Of a stretch of DNA of 64,000 nt, positions 38,150 through 48,843 are shown one piece after another. Position 1 is the first letter of the stretch. Each line of letters opens with the position of its first letter. The translations under genes were made by a program, and so were the position numbers. The stretch comes from Bartonella melophagi K-2C (lineage in GTDB: Bacteria; Pseudomonadota; Alphaproteobacteria; Rhizobiales; Rhizobiaceae). The stretch spans positions 38,484-102,483 of the forward strand of contig NZ_JH725081.1 in assembly GCF_000278255.1 (NCBI RefSeq), read 5' to 3'. The notes under the pieces are model-generated. The model was not told where the DNA came from. It did no database searches and saw only the letters and a program-made list of their open reading frames with translations.

Positions 38150-39705
38150 GAATTTTTGGGACAAGAAAAAATACGATCAGCACAATCATATTCAACTACT
38201 TTCCCTTTATGCATTACAAGTACTTCATGAGCAAGCGCTTTAACGACTTTTAAATCATGGCTAATAAACAAATAACCCAAATGATATTTTTGTTGTAAAC
38301 GATGCAAAAGGTCAACAATCTGTGCTTGCATACTCATATCAAGAGCAGATGTTGGCTCATCAAGCATAATAAAGCGAGGCTTAAGAATAATTGCACGTGC
38401 AAAAGCAATTCGCTGTCTTTGTCCACCGGAAAATTCATGGGGATAACGATAGCGCACAGCAGGATCAAGATCAACCTCACGCAAAGCTTCAATCACGCGA
38501 TCATCGCGTTCATAATCAGAAAGATATGGTTCATGAATCGATAACCCTTCAGTGATAATCTCACTTACAGACATACGTGGTGAAAGAGAACCAAAAGGAT
38601 CTTGAAAAACAATTTGAATATGGCGGCGTAAAGAACGCATCTGATTGAAAGTAAAATTGCCAATATCAACACCATCAAAATAAATCTGACCTTTGGAAGA
38701 AATCATCCGTGTCAGTGCAAGCCCCAATGTTGTTTTCCCTGAACCTGATTCACCAACAACACCAAGTGTCTGGCCAGTACGAACTGTAATATCAACATCT
38801 TGAACAGCTTTTACATAATCAACTGTTCGCCGCAATAAACCTTTTTTAATTGGAAACCAAACATGTATTTTTTTACCTTGCATCAAAACGGGCGCATTAT
38901 CATTAACCTGTAGGGGATAACCTTGAAACTCTGCCGCTAATAATTTCTTTGTATAGGAATACTGGGGATTGTTAAAAATTTCACTCGTGGTACCATTTTC
39001 AATAATTTTCCCCTCTTTCATAACATAAACGCGCTCTGCAATACGACGCACAATAGCCAAATCGTGGGTAATTAAAAGCATTGACATATTGCAGTTTTTT
39101 TTAAGCTGCATTAGGAGCTCAAGAATTTGTGCTTGAACTGTCACATCAAGTGCAGTTGTTGGTTCGTCGGCAATTAATAATTGTGGCTTATTTGCAAGCG
39201 CCATTGCAATCATCACGCGCTGCCGTTGACCACCCGATAATTGATGTGGGAAAGAGCCCAAACGTTTTTCCGGCTCATCAATTCCCATTTGAGTCAGCAA
39301 ATCAATAATACGTGTGCGTAATAACTTACCAGATATGTTTGAATGTATTTTAAGAACTTCACCTATTTGCTGTTCCACAGTATGCAAAGGATTAAGAGAA
39401 ATCATTGGTTCCTGAAAAATCATAGCAATATCTTTGCCACGAACTTTACGCAAATCCTCTTCTTTCTGTTTCATTAAATCTTGATTATTAAAAAGAATTT
39501 CACCTGATTGATAAAGTGTTTTCACACAAGGTAAAAGTTGCAAAATAGATAGTGCTGTTACCGATTTTCCAGAACCAGACTCCCCTACCAGAGCAACTAT
39601 CTCTCTCTTTCCAATATCGAAAGAAATTTGGTCAACAACGCATTTTTTTTCTTTAGCTTGGCAAAATGCGACTGATAAATTACGTACCGAAAGCATCTTT
39701 GTCAT
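38095..39705 (-). CDS. yejF: Peptide ABC transporter, duplicated ATP-binding protein YejF
   Basis: A 536-residue protein with two complete ABC ATPase halves fused. First half: GESGSGKSVTAL, LSGGQRQRVMIAMALA, LLIADEPTTALD. Second half: GESGSGKTTLGLAL, FSGGQRQRIAFARAI, FIMLDEPTSALD. It powers the YejBE permease, which in Brucella and E. coli imports peptides such as microcin C and affects resistance to antimicrobial peptides. The ATG overlaps the yejE stop. The 3' end runs 55 bases into the convergent MoeB-like gene. Confidence 0.94.
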   Translation of the reverse strand: MTKMLSVRNLSVAFCQAKEKKCVVDQISFDIGKREIVALVGESGSGKSVTALSILQLLPCVKTLYQSGEILFNNQDLMKQKEEDLRKVRGKDIAMIFQEPMISLNPLHTVEQQIGEVLKIHSNISGKLLRTRIIDLLTQMGIDEPEKRLGSFPHQLSGGQRQRVMIAMALANKPQLLIADEPTTALDVTVQAQILELLMQLKKNCNMSMLLITHDLAIVRRIAERVYVMKEGKIIENGTTSEIFNNPQYSYTKKLLAAEFQGYPLQVNDNAPVLMQGKKIHVWFPIKKGLLRRTVDYVKAVQDVDITVRTGQTLGVVGESGSGKTTLGLALTRMISSKGQIYFDGVDIGNFTFNQMRSLRRHIQIVFQDPFGSLSPRMSVSEIITEGLSIHEPYLSDYERDDRVIEALREVDLDPAVRYRYPHEFSGGQRQRIAFARAIILKPRFIMLDEPTSALDMSMQAQIVDLLHRLQQKYHLGYLFISHDLKVVKALAHEVLVMHKGKVVEYDCADRIFSCPKNSYTQALMAAAFALESGRL

Positions 39706-40853
39706 TGCAATGTCTTTCGTGGATCAAAAGCATCCCGCACTGCCTCACCAATAAAAGCCAACAAAGTCAACAAAGTAGCAATAACAACAAAACCTGTAAT
39801 GCCAATCCAAGGAGCGTTTAAGTTAGAAGTAGCCTGCCGCATTACCTCTCCCAAAGAAGGATAACCAGGCGGAAGACCAAACCCTAAATAATCAAGTGAC
39901 GTCAGTAGAGAAATACCCGATGTTAATAAAAATGGCATATAAGTTAAGGAAGCAACCATAGCATTTGGCAGTAAATGACGTATTATAATAATGCGATCAG
40001 GTACCCCTAAAGCGCGTGCAGCAGTAATATAGGTAAAATTGCGCGCACGTAAAAACTCCACACGCACCACACCAACCAATGCAACCCATTGGAAAAGAAG
40101 TATAACACCTAACAATACCCAAAAACCCTGCGCCAAAACAGCAGCCATAATAATAATTAAATAAAGCGACGGTACAGAAGACCATATTTCAATCAAACGT
40201 TGAAAAATTAAATCAACCCAACCACCGAAATACCCCTGAATTGCGCCTGCTATAACACCAATAATAGTCGAAATAGCTGTCAAAAGAATACTAAAAATTA
40301 TCGATAATCGAAGGCCATATAAAACCCGTGCAAAAACATCACGTGTTAGATCATCTGTCCCAAGCCAGTTCCACCGACTTATCGTGCATTTCGGATCAGC
40401 GCTTCCTTGTGCATAATTGATACAACGCTCTTCTTTACTTTGAAGCCAAAAAGGAGGTGATAATGCTACAGTTTTATTACCTACTACTGTATTATATGAA
40501 TAACGAACTAGTGGCCACACCGCCCAACCATGTTTTGCAATTTCATTTTGAATTAAAGAATCTCGAAAATCCGCTACAGCTAAGTTCCCACCAAACTTTT
40601 CATCGGAATAATCAAAAAAAATAGGAAAAAGTAACTCTCCCTTATAAGACGCAATAATAGGACGATCATTGGCAATAAACTCGGCCGAAAAAGAACAAAA
40701 ACATAAAAATAAAAAGAGCCACAATGACCACCAACCACGACGATTTTGTCTAAAATTACGCCAACGACGTACACTTAGTGGAGAAAAAAAAGATTGTTTT
40801 TGCAACTTGGAGTCATACAATTGATTATATTTACGTTTTATTTTTTCCATCAT
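39702..40853 (-). CDS. yejE: Peptide ABC transporter permease YejE
   Basis: A 383-residue inner membrane permease of the oligopeptide/dipeptide class. A membrane anchor near 38-60 and a long periplasmic loop with WNWLGTDDLTRDVFARVLYGLR precede the permease domain, which has the coupling loop AARALGVPDRIIIIRHLLPNAM. Its start overlaps the end of yejB by four bases, and its end overlaps yejF, so the three are one transcript. Confidence 0.94.
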   Translation of the reverse strand: MMEKIKRKYNQLYDSKLQKQSFFSPLSVRRWRNFRQNRRGWWSLWLFLFLCFCSFSAEFIANDRPIIASYKGELLFPIFFDYSDEKFGGNLAVADFRDSLIQNEIAKHGWAVWPLVRYSYNTVVGNKTVALSPPFWLQSKEERCINYAQGSADPKCTISRWNWLGTDDLTRDVFARVLYGLRLSIIFSILLTAISTIIGVIAGAIQGYFGGWVDLIFQRLIEIWSSVPSLYLIIIMAAVLAQGFWVLLGVILLFQWVALVGVVRVEFLRARNFTYITAARALGVPDRIIIIRHLLPNAMVASLTYMPFLLTSGISLLTSLDYLGFGLPPGYPSLGEVMRQATSNLNAPWIGITGFVVIATLLTLLAFIGEAVRDAFDPRKTLQ

Positions 40854-41974
40854 AAATCTTTTTTATCAAAATCAATACGTGGATCAACAAGCATATAGAC
40901 GATATCAGAAATGAGACTTACAACAAGACCAATTAGCGAAAAAATATAAAGACAGGCAAATACAACAGCATAATCACGATTAACAATAGATGTATAGCTT
41001 AAAAGCCCCATACCGTTTAATGAATACAGCATTTCAATCAATAAAGATCCGCTAAAAAATGACCCCATAAAAGCTGTAGGAAAACTAGCAATTACAATCA
41101 ATATTGCATTGCGAAAAATATGACCATAAAGAATCGAGCGTTCACTTAAACCCTTAGCACGAGCTGTAATGACATATTGTTGGCGAATTTCTTCCAGAAA
41201 ACAATTTTTCGTTAATAAGGTTGTTGTAGCAAAAGAAGAAATGACCATCGCTGTTAATGGCAAAATTAAATGGTACAGATAATCTAATATCTTGCCTTCA
41301 AAGGATAATTTATCAAAATTATCCGAAGTCAAATGACCTAATGGAAACCAATCAAAAAAAGATCCCCCAGCAAAAAAAACCATTAAAAAAATTCCAAAGA
41401 GAAAATTAGGAATTGCATAGCCAATAACAATAATAGCACTTGTCCATACATCAAAAGCAGAGCCTTCTTTAAGAGCTTTACGGATTCCTAACGGTATGGA
41501 AATAGCATAAGAAATCAGCAAATTCCAAAAACCAAAAGAAAGAGAAACAGGTAGAGCACTCTTAATCAACTCAATAACTGAACGCCCTTGTATATAAGAC
41601 TCCCCAAAATCAAAACGTATATAATTGCCAAGCATTGTCAAATAACGCTCCAAAGGTGGCTTATCAAAACCAAATTGCCGTTCAAGTTTGGCAATAAATT
41701 CTGGATCCAACCCTTGTACTCCACGGTATTTAGAACTCCCATATGAAGATAAGTCAGCATGCGCACCGTCAAAAACACTATCAGAAGAAAGACCAAGATC
41801 GCTACTACCACCAGCCACCCGTCCTACAGCATCACCACCCATTCCTTGTAATTGAGCAATAATATTTTCAATAGGTCCACCAGGCGTAAATTGTACAATG
41901 ACAAATGTTACCGTTAAAATACCAATCAGTGTCGGTATAATTAACAGGATACGCCACAGAATATAGGCCACCAT
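40850..41974 (-). CDS. yejB: Peptide ABC transporter permease YejB
   Basis: A 374-residue permease with the amino-terminal membrane segment IPTLIGILTVTFVIVQFTPGG typical of DppB/YejB, a periplasmic insertion of about 60 residues rich in Gly/Ser/Asp, GFDKPPLERYL, and the cytoplasmic loop TARAKGLSERSILYGHIFRNA. It is the first gene of yejBEF. The solute-binding gene yejA that usually precedes it is not adjacent: the next gene upstream encodes a cytochrome c. Confidence 0.94.
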   Translation of the reverse strand: MVAYILWRILLIIPTLIGILTVTFVIVQFTPGGPIENIIAQLQGMGGDAVGRVAGGSSDLGLSSDSVFDGAHADLSSYGSSKYRGVQGLDPEFIAKLERQFGFDKPPLERYLTMLGNYIRFDFGESYIQGRSVIELIKSALPVSLSFGFWNLLISYAISIPLGIRKALKEGSAFDVWTSAIIVIGYAIPNFLFGIFLMVFFAGGSFFDWFPLGHLTSDNFDKLSFEGKILDYLYHLILPLTAMVISSFATTTLLTKNCFLEEIRQQYVITARAKGLSERSILYGHIFRNAILIVIASFPTAFMGSFFSGSLLIEMLYSLNGMGLLSYTSIVNRDYAVVFACLYIFSLIGLVVSLISDIVYMLVDPRIDFDKKDL

Positions 41975-42116
41975 TTCTTATTTTACCTTTTGATCAAGTC
42001 ACACCAAATCACTTTAAATAATACATTCATCACAATTCTTCTGATAACTCGATAAAACCCAAATCACAAATAAAGCTAACTACACATACTTTTAAAGTCA
42101 GAACTTTTAGCACAAA

Positions 42117-42677
42117 CTAATTTTGTTTAGCATCTTCATTATCCAGTGGCAAAGGAACAGGGTGATCAGATAAACTGCGTAAATAGAGTAAAAGATCAGC
42201 ACGATCTTGATCATTTTTAATCCCTCGAAACGACATAGTTGTCCCTGGAAACGCTTTACGAGGTGATTGAAGATAGCGATCTAAAGTGGGAAAATCCCAT
42301 TTTTTATTAGAATTTTCACGTAACACTCTTGAATAAGTAAAATCTTTTGTATCCGCAAAAGAGCGATTTACTATCTCCCAAAGTGTCGGGCCAAGAACAC
42401 GATTGGAATTATCACGTCCAGAAGTATGACATAGAGCACACTGACGAAAAATTTTACGCCCATTTTCAAGATCACCCTGTTGAAGACGCTCATTTAACGA
42501 TAGATAATGGCGAGATAGATCCTGCTTTTCTTTAAGCTCATCATTATCTGCAGTATAAGAATGTTGAACTGATGCAAAATAATCATAAATTACATCACTA
42601 AAAATGAAAATTCCCCCCGCAATAATTAGCAAAAACAGAGAAGCACAAATAAAATAGGTAAATGTAGATCGTTTCAT
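42117..42677 (-). CDS. Membrane-anchored cytochrome c, CycM-like
   Basis: A 186-residue c-type cytochrome. An uncleaved-looking membrane anchor (about 7-28) is followed by a short linker and a class I domain with the heme-binding CALCH (80-84), [10 protein letters not shown], and the distal ligand Met in FPGTTMSF (near 148). This layout matches CycM (cytochrome c552) of rhizobia, which passes electrons from the bc1 complex to an aa3 oxidase. It is divergent from kdsB, an arrangement I associate with other Rhizobiales. The function is inferred from architecture. Confidence 0.88.
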   Translation of the reverse strand: MKRSTFTYFICASLFLLIIAGGIFIFSDVIYDYFASVQHSYTADNDELKEKQDLSRHYLSLNERLQQGDLENGRKIFRQCALCHTSGRDNSNRVLGPTLWEIVNRSFADTKDFTYSRVLRENSNKKWDFPTLDRYLQSPRKAFPGTTMSFRGIKNDQDRADLLLYLRSLSDHPVPLPLDNEDAKQN

Positions 42678-42778
42678 TAAAATCTAAATGTTCAATTTTT
42701 ATCATTTTCAGTTTAAGACTTTTCCTTATAGTATATCATTATAAATATATCAAATATATAGCATTTGGAACTCTAGTG

Positions 42779-43510
42779 ATGGCTCTTAAACCACTTATTC
42801 TTATTCCCGCTCGCATGAGTTCATCTCGTCTTCCAGGAAAACCTCTCGCTGAAATTGCTGGAAAACCTATGATTATTCATGTAGCTGAACAAGCGAAAAA
42901 AGCTGCATTAGGACGTATCATTGTTGCAACGGATCACAATACCATCGTTCAAACTGTTACAGCTTACGGACACGAATGCATCATAACACGTACTGACCAT
43001 CAATCAGGATCTGATCGCATCTATGAAGCTTTAACCATCATTGATCCTGAGCGACACTACAATATCATTGTAAATCTACAAGGTGATTTACCAACAATAA
43101 CCGCTCACGAAATTATTAGTGCTCTACAGCCTTTAGAAAATGACTTAACTGATATTGCAACCTTGGGCGCTAAACTTGTTGAAGAAGATGAAAAAACAGA
43201 TCCTAATGTAGTCAAAATTATTGGTACACCGCTTTCCCAAAACCGTCTGCGTGCTCTTTATTTTACCCGTGCAACTGCACCTTATGGAAACGGTCCTCTT
43301 TACCATCATATTGGATTATATGCTTATCGACGTGAAGCACTTGAACGATTTGTAACTCTTGCACCATCCACACTCGAACAACGTGAAAAACTTGAACAAT
43401 TACGTGCATTAGAAAATAATATGCGTATCGATGTAGAAATAATTGATACAAGTCCCTTAAGTGTCGACACACAGTATGATCTTGATAAAGTACGCAAAAT
43501 CTTAACATAA
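42779..43510 (+). CDS. kdsB: CMP-Kdo synthetase (3-deoxy-manno-octulosonate cytidylyltransferase)
   Basis: Activates Kdo with CTP for lipopolysaccharide synthesis, supplying the WaaA donor. The 243-residue protein shows the nucleotide-binding [17 protein letters not shown] (about 7-23), [28 protein letters not shown] and [16 protein letters not shown]. The ATG at 42779 is preferred to a GTG one codon earlier; GGA is 9 or 6 bases upstream respectively. QGDLP, where the common form is QGDEP, is a small departure from the family consensus. Confidence 0.95.
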   Translation: MALKPLILIPARMSSSRLPGKPLAEIAGKPMIIHVAEQAKKAALGRIIVATDHNTIVQTVTAYGHECIITRTDHQSGSDRIYEALTIIDPERHYNIIVNLQGDLPTITAHEIISALQPLENDLTDIATLGAKLVEEDEKTDPNVVKIIGTPLSQNRLRALYFTRATAPYGNGPLYHHIGLYAYRREALERFVTLAPSTLEQREKLEQLRALENNMRIDVEIIDTSPLSVDTQYDLDKVRKILT

Positions 43511-44319
43511 AGAAATCAACTCTTTGTAATCATATTAACACTTCTGCACCACGCTAAAAACTATCACTAACAATAGCCAAACGGCTTATTGTTTCTACTC
43601 ACATTGCCCACATAAGATATTATTCTTAAAAGCGTCTAATTTCTAAGTGTAAGCTTCTTTTTATGAAAACGCTGTAGTTTTTAAATGCCATAAGTAAAAA
43701 GCCATTAAGATAGACTTGTATTATAGAAGATTACGCTTGGCAAATAGGGCATTTATAAGAACTCCAAATGTATAGAACCTACTCAGTTATTTGGAAAAGT
43801 GCTTCTTAAAACCGGATTTGTAAAACACCCTCAACTCAGTTTGAGTAATTCTATACCTCTACATAATATTCAACGAATATTCGAATATTGTATAGATTTT
43901 TCAACAGATTGGGTAGCTGAACTTTTTAAAAAGCAAAATTAATTTTCACATTAATTAGCAGCATTCACTTTTATAGCCTAATCACCCCGTAAATTATAAG
44001 CCATATTGCAAACAAACATAGAAATAAGAGAAAACTGTGATCAGGAATTACCTATAACAAAGCCAATATTTTATCTACTTCAAACAAAAACATAGGCTGT
44101 TTTATTATAAATAGTTGACAAATTTCTTGCATATTCAGCAACCTGCAGTACAAAAAATAAAATCATTCAAAAACCACAAATCACAAAATGTTAAAGAAAA
44201 ACCAAAAATATTTCTTATGCTAAATATAAATTAAATTCAAAAGGAAGCTTTTTAATTATTCTTTCTACGTTTTTTATTTCAAAGCTTGATTTTCTTTTTT
44301 AAATCGACAATATAAAATT
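43511..44319. other. Gap between kdsB and the SRP RNA
   Basis: About 800 AT-rich bases. The only open stretch that looks protein-like is plus-strand 43748-43942 (reading QLFGKVLLKTGFVKHPQ and later IFEYCIDFSTDWVAELF, then TAA); it has no start codon with a ribosome binding site and may be the end of a decayed gene that I cannot identify. The right end holds the SRP RNA promoter. Confidence 0.4.
44286..44316 (+). promoter_or_regulatory. Probable promoter of the SRP RNA
   Basis: TTGATT (44286-44291) and TATAAA (44311-44316) are separated by 19 bases, and the RNA would start about five bases after the second box. Spacing is slightly long, so the -35 choice is uncertain. Confidence 0.45.
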
Positions 44320-44417
44320 GGGAGGTTGGTGATGGACGAACTACTCGCTAACCGGGTCAGGTCTGGAAAGAAGCAGCCCTAACGAGCTCTGGTACGGGTC
44401 ATCGTGCTGACCTTCCA
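44320..44417 (+). ncRNA. ffs: Signal recognition particle RNA, small bacterial (4.5S) type
   Basis: The conserved apical domain is plain: GGTCAGGTCTGGAAAGAAGCA followed by GCCCTAACGAG, with GGAA-type tetraloop context and the asymmetric AGCAG side that binds Ffh. The ends GGAGGTTGGTGATG and CATCGTGCTGACCTTCC are complementary and close the hairpin, giving about 97 bases. It works with Ffh and FtsY to target membrane and exported proteins. It lies just upstream of dnaX, an order common in relatives. A short hairpin (CCCAA/TTGGG then CGTTTTT) at 44485-44514 might terminate it. End positions are approximate. Confidence 0.93.
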
Positions 44418-44643
44418 CTTTTATTAAATGGAATCACGCCTTTGCTATTTTACAAATCTTCGTGATAAGATAAGTACTCTGCCTCCCAAAAATAAAGAAA
44501 TCTTGGGCGTTTTTAAGAAATGATTCTATTTCTTAAAAATAAATTGATTGAGAAAAAATCCTTTTATAGTAGAGTATATTTTTAATCTGTGTTTTCATGT
44601 CATTGTAATACACTTACAAGAGCTTTAAAAATTGGAATCATTG

Positions 44644-46572
44644 ATGGAAAAACTGCCTGCAGCAACGACTTACTGTGTTCTCGCTCGCAAATATCGGCCT
44701 CAAAATTTCTCTGATCTCATTGGTCAAGAAGCAATGGTGCGCACCCTTACTAATGCTTTTGAAACAGGACGCATTGCACAAGCGTGGATGTTAACAGGAA
44801 TTCGTGGAGTAGGAAAAACCACAACAGCACGCATTTTAGCGCGTGCGCTCAACTACAAAACAAAAGATATTAACCAACCCACTGTTGCGCTTAATACACT
44901 TGGTGAACATTGTACACAAATTATTGAAGGCCGCCATATTGACGTTATAGAAATGGATGCTGCCTCGCACACTGGCATTGACGATATTCGTGAAATTATT
45001 GAACAAATACGTTACCGCCCTGTTTCTGCACGCTATAAAATTTACATTATCGACGAAATTCATATGCTTTCAACACAAGCATTTAATGGTCTATTAAAAA
45101 CGCTTGAAGAACCACCACCCCATATAAAATTTATTTTTGCTACAACAGAAATTCGCAAAGTTCCTATTACAATCCTTTCACGTTGCCAGCGTTTTGACTT
45201 ACGGCGTATTGAATCAGCAGTTTTAGTAGAGCACTTGCGTAAAATTGCTAAACATGAAAAAATTAAAGTAGAAGATCAAGCTTTATCTCTAATCGTTCGT
45301 GCCGCAGAAGGGTCTGCGCGTGATGCTTTGTCTATTTTTGACCAAGCTATTGCTTATAGCAATGGTAAAGTCAGTACTGTTTCAGTACGCACAATGTTAG
45401 GACTAGCTGATCAAGCGCGTATTATTGATCTGTTTGAATTTGTTATGAAAGGAAATATTGTCAGTGCATTGAGTGAATTACGTAGCCAGTATGACGCAGG
45501 TGCCGACCCTTTTATGATATTAACAGAATTATCTGACTTCAACCATTTGGTCACACGGTTGCGTTTGACACCAGAGATAGCTGGAGATCTCTTCTTAACA
45601 GAAGAGGAACGTTTAAGAGGTTTAGACTTTTCACAAAAACTTTCTATTCCCGTTCTTTCCAGAAACTGGCAAATTTTGCTCAAAGGCTTACAGGAGGTCA
45701 ATAAAGCTGCACGCCCTATTCAAGCTGCTGAAATGATATTGATTCGCCTTACCCACACTGCTGACCTGCCAACTCTTGATGAGGCCTTGAAAAAACTCAC
45801 ACAAGAAAAAACATCTCTCACAATTACCGAAAATAATCCCCATCAAGAAGTCAACAATGTAAACCATAGCGTAAAAGCCAATGGTGGACAGCCTCACTCT
45901 TTCTCACAAATTTCAAACTCACAGCAAAACCAACATAATTTAAAAACAACCGTAACTAATCAACCCAGCCTTTCCGTTCAACCAATAGAATCATTCAAGA
46001 TTCAAACTCCTGAAAATACAGATTCTTTTAAAACAACAGAAAGTCTTGATAACATTCAAACTATTGAATCTTCTAACAATGTTGTTCATTTACCGTACGC
46101 TTCTTCTCAACCAGAAACGGAAACAACAGAACAAAAATCCTTAAATATAAACTCCCTACATGATATCGTTAATTTAGCTGAACAACACCGCGAAACACAT
46201 TTCAAATTGCTTATCAAAGAATTTGTTCATCCTGTTTCTTTTAAACCAGGGCATATGACATTAAGACTTGCTGAAAATGCTCCGCGTTCACTAGCTCGTG
46301 ATATAAAAAAAATGTTATATCAATGGACTCAAAAAAAATGGACAATAACCTTTGTCACTGAAGGGGGAGGACCAACTTTACAAGAAGAAAGCTCTGCAGC
46401 TCAAAGAGCTCTTTTTTCTGATGTAGAAACAGATCCTGATATTGCAACAGTTCTCAACCATTTCCCAGGAGCAAAAATTGTCGATATTCGTCTGAATAAA
46501 CAAGAAAATGATCTTGATTTAACTCTTCATATCTTCGACAATGAACATGATGATCATATAAATGATGAATAA
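44644..46572 (+). CDS. dnaX: DNA polymerase III subunits gamma/tau
   Basis: Clamp-loader ATPase and replisome organiser. The 642-residue protein begins [17 protein letters not shown], with Walker [41 protein letters not shown], the arginine-finger region [11 protein letters not shown] and [13 protein letters not shown]. Of the four zinc cysteines of E. coli DnaX only one is seen (GEHC), a pattern I recall in Rhizobiales. A Gln/Asn/Ser/Thr-rich linker (about 390-500) leads to a tau-like carboxyl domain with [16 protein letters not shown] at 44644 is preferred to a TTG at 44632, GGA lying about eight bases before the ATG. First gene of dnaX-ybaB-recR. Confidence 0.95.
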   Translation: MEKLPAATTYCVLARKYRPQNFSDLIGQEAMVRTLTNAFETGRIAQAWMLTGIRGVGKTTTARILARALNYKTKDINQPTVALNTLGEHCTQIIEGRHIDVIEMDAASHTGIDDIREIIEQIRYRPVSARYKIYIIDEIHMLSTQAFNGLLKTLEEPPPHIKFIFATTEIRKVPITILSRCQRFDLRRIESAVLVEHLRKIAKHEKIKVEDQALSLIVRAAEGSARDALSIFDQAIAYSNGKVSTVSVRTMLGLADQARIIDLFEFVMKGNIVSALSELRSQYDAGADPFMILTELSDFNHLVTRLRLTPEIAGDLFLTEEERLRGLDFSQKLSIPVLSRNWQILLKGLQEVNKAARPIQAAEMILIRLTHTADLPTLDEALKKLTQEKTSLTITENNPHQEVNNVNHSVKANGGQPHSFSQISNSQQNQHNLKTTVTNQPSLSVQPIESFKIQTPENTDSFKTTESLDNIQTIESSNNVVHLPYASSQPETETTEQKSLNINSLHDIVNLAEQHRETHFKLLIKEFVHPVSFKPGHMTLRLAENAPRSLARDIKKMLYQWTQKKWTITFVTEGGGPTLQEESSAAQRALFSDVETDPDIATVLNHFPGAKIVDIRLNKQENDLDLTLHIFDNEHDDHINDE

Positions 46573-46586
46573 GGAAACTAATTGCT

Positions 46587-46910
46587 ATGCGTGATATGAT
46601 GGGCATGATGAAAAAAGCCAAAGAAATGCAAGAAAAAATGCAGCAAATGCAAGATGATTTGGCTAATTTGCATATAACAGGTACAGCCGGCGGCGGACTC
46701 GTTAGCATTACCTTAAATGGTAAAAATATTATATCAGCAATCAAAATTGACCCGTCACTAATCAATCCTGAAGAGGTTGAAATACTTGAAGATCTCATTA
46801 TGGCAGCCCATAATGAAGCTAAAGTAAAAATTGAAACGGCTATAGCAGAAAAAACACAAAGTATCACAGCAGGTTTACCGATTCCACCAGGTTTCAAGCT
46901 TCCGTTTTAA
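46587..46910 (+). CDS. ybaB: YbaB/EbfC family nucleoid-associated protein
   Basis: A 107-residue DNA-binding protein of the YbaB/EbfC family, which forms tweezer-like dimers on DNA. It opens with a Met/Gln-rich helix ([18 protein letters not shown]), then [20 protein letters not shown] and a carboxyl helical part. It lies 14 bases after dnaX and 36 before recR, the standard bacterial arrangement. Confidence 0.94.
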   Translation: MRDMMGMMKKAKEMQEKMQQMQDDLANLHITGTAGGGLVSITLNGKNIISAIKIDPSLINPEEVEILEDLIMAAHNEAKVKIETAIAEKTQSITAGLPIPPGFKLPF

Positions 46911-46946
46911 TAAAGTGGCTTTAATTTAATCTTTTGGAATAATGGT

Positions 46947-47552
46947 ATGTCTCAACACATTGCAGGCCCTGAAATTGAGCGCCTCATTCAGCTTTTAGCG
47001 CGAATACCGGGTCTTGGACCACGTTCAGCACGCCGTGCTGCCCTTCATCTCATCAAGAAAAAAGAAATACTATTGGAGCCATTAGGAGCGGCAATACAAG
47101 AAGCTGTAAACAAAGTAAGCATTTGTTCTATTTGTGGCAATGTGGATACAACTGATCCTTGTTTGATTTGTACAGACCCTCGCCGTGATAATACAACAAT
47201 TATTGTTGTTGAAGATATTTCTGATCTCTGGGCTCTTGAACGAGCCGGAATTTTACCAGCGCGTTATCATGTATTAGGTGGACGACTATCCCCATTGGAT
47301 GGAATAGGCCCAGATGAACTTAACATTATTTCTTTAATAAACCGTGTTATCAATGACTCAATTGCAGAAGTTATTCTAGCTGTTAATGCAACTGTTGAAG
47401 GACAAACAACAGCGCATTATATCACCGATCAATTGTCTAATTTTTCAATTAAAATTACCCGGCTTGCCCATGGAGTACCGGTAGGTGGTGAACTAGATTA
47501 TCTCGATGATGGAACTTTAGCTGCAGCCCTACGAGCAAGAACCAATCTTTAA
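46947..47552 (+). CDS. recR: Recombination mediator RecR
   Basis: Acts with RecO and RecF to load RecA on gapped DNA. The 201-residue protein has the helix-hairpin-helix [16 protein letters not shown] (about 19-34), a zinc finger with CSIC and CLIC, and the Toprim domain [17 protein letters not shown], with [16 protein letters not shown] and [12 protein letters not shown]-like end (here [13 protein letters not shown]). Walker-like end motif and all four zinc Cys are intact. Last gene of the dnaX operon. Confidence 0.96.
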   Translation: MSQHIAGPEIERLIQLLARIPGLGPRSARRAALHLIKKKEILLEPLGAAIQEAVNKVSICSICGNVDTTDPCLICTDPRRDNTTIIVVEDISDLWALERAGILPARYHVLGGRLSPLDGIGPDELNIISLINRVINDSIAEVILAVNATVEGQTTAHYITDQLSNFSIKITRLAHGVPVGGELDYLDDGTLAAALRARTNL

Positions 47553-48153
47553 AATATAATTTTCCTATTACCTTGTTATTTCTCCCATGGTATTTTAAAA
47601 GGAAAAAATATCAAAAAGACCACATAAGAAATTATCTCTTCTCATAAATTTTGGTCGCGCACTTTAACCAATATACACACTTAAGACTGAGCGTATAGTT
47701 TAGAAATTATAGAAAAATAACTTTTTACAGAAACACAGTTTGAAAGCTTTGGCATTTTTATTAAGATTCATTAATTGACCAATTTTTATAGCACCATATA
47801 TTTCACACTAATAATTACCTTCTATAAAATATATCATAACCTAAAATTCGAATAATTTTAGATCTTTTATATTGTCCATGCTTTTCTTAACACTGTATAT
47901 AGACTTTATGGTTCTTTTTCGGTTACCCCTTTATAACTGTAATATTTTTAGTAATATCCTTGCGTGCACTTTTTTCATGCTACACCAAAGACACACATTA
48001 AATACTAATCTAGTCTGAATAAAATATTTCCAAAAACGTGACGTTTATTAATATTGCAATTGTCTTCAAACATTGCAAAATATACAAAATAAAAATACTC
48101 AAAAAACTATAACTAATTCTTTATCTGTTATTATATTCAGTCAAAATGCATTC
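47553..48153. other. Gap between recR and tsaB
   Basis: About 600 AT-rich bases without a supported gene, tRNA or repeat. The tsaB-rimI promoter should be in the right part. The frame of tsaB is open back to 48073, but nothing there resembles the family. Confidence 0.5.
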
Positions 48154-48843
48154 ATGTTCATCCTTGCCATAGACACTGCTTCAATTTATTGCGCCGTTGC
48201 ACTTACCCGTCATCAAGCTGTTATTGCGCATATCAGCGAACGCATTTCCAAAGGCCATGCTGAAAAACTCATCGGTCAGATTGCACAAATAATTGACCAA
48301 ACCGGCATCACATTTGATCAAATTGATCGGATTGCCATTAATATCGGACCTGGATCATTTACAGGTGTACGTACAGGTGTTTCAACTGCAAGAGCTTTAG
48401 CATTAGCACTAGAAGTACCAGCCATTGGGGTGAGCACACTTGAAGCATTAGCAGCACAAGCAATTAACAAAAATACCAGATCAACAATCACTGTTGTCAT
48501 TGAAGCTGGTAGAGGAATGTTCTATTATCAAAATTTTAACAAAGACCTTACAGTTTTATGTCCACCTAGCTTACAAACATTTGAGAATATCCTCGCAGTT
48601 TTACCACAACAAACAGTATTAACTGGTCCAGCTGCCGATATTATCGCTTTGCACATCAAAAACAATAAAATAAACACCACAACTATATCAGATCTCATTC
48701 CATGTGAAGCGGCTAATGTTTTAACCTATGCTCACCTTGCAGCAAAAAAACAGCCACAAGCTGCACCTTGCCCACTTTATTTACGTAATGCCGACGCAAA
48801 ACAACACGCCAGTTTTGTTTTACCACGAAAAAATAATGGCTAA
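48154..48843 (+). CDS. tsaB: tRNA threonylcarbamoyladenosine synthesis protein TsaB
   Basis: Partner of TsaD and TsaE in making t6A37 on ANN-decoding tRNAs. The 229-residue reading starts ILAIDTASIYCAVAL and has the hallmark IGPGSFTGVRTGVSTARALALAL (about 67-90). ATG at 48154 is chosen because the conserved domain begins at once; a TTG at 48073 would add 27 atypical residues. The end overlaps rimI by eight bases. TsaD is not in this window. Confidence 0.93.
   Translation: MFILAIDTASIYCAVALTRHQAVIAHISERISKGHAEKLIGQIAQIIDQTGITFDQIDRIAINIGPGSFTGVRTGVSTARALALALEVPAIGVSTLEALAAQAINKNTRSTITVVIEAGRGMFYYQNFNKDLTVLCPPSLQTFENILAVLPQQTVLTGPAADIIALHIKNNKINTTTISDLIPCEAANVLTYAHLAAKKQPQAAPCPLYLRNADAKQHASFVLPRKNNG

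Noticed and set aside
42680-42780. Replication origin at the strand switch
   Set aside because: No dnaA or usual origin neighbours, and no cluster of DnaA boxes was recognised; kept only as a low-interest observation.
46300-46350. Programmed frameshift in dnaX at runs of eight A
   Set aside because: The runs lie close to the carboxyl end, so slippage there would not give a gamma-like product, and no stimulating structure is evident.
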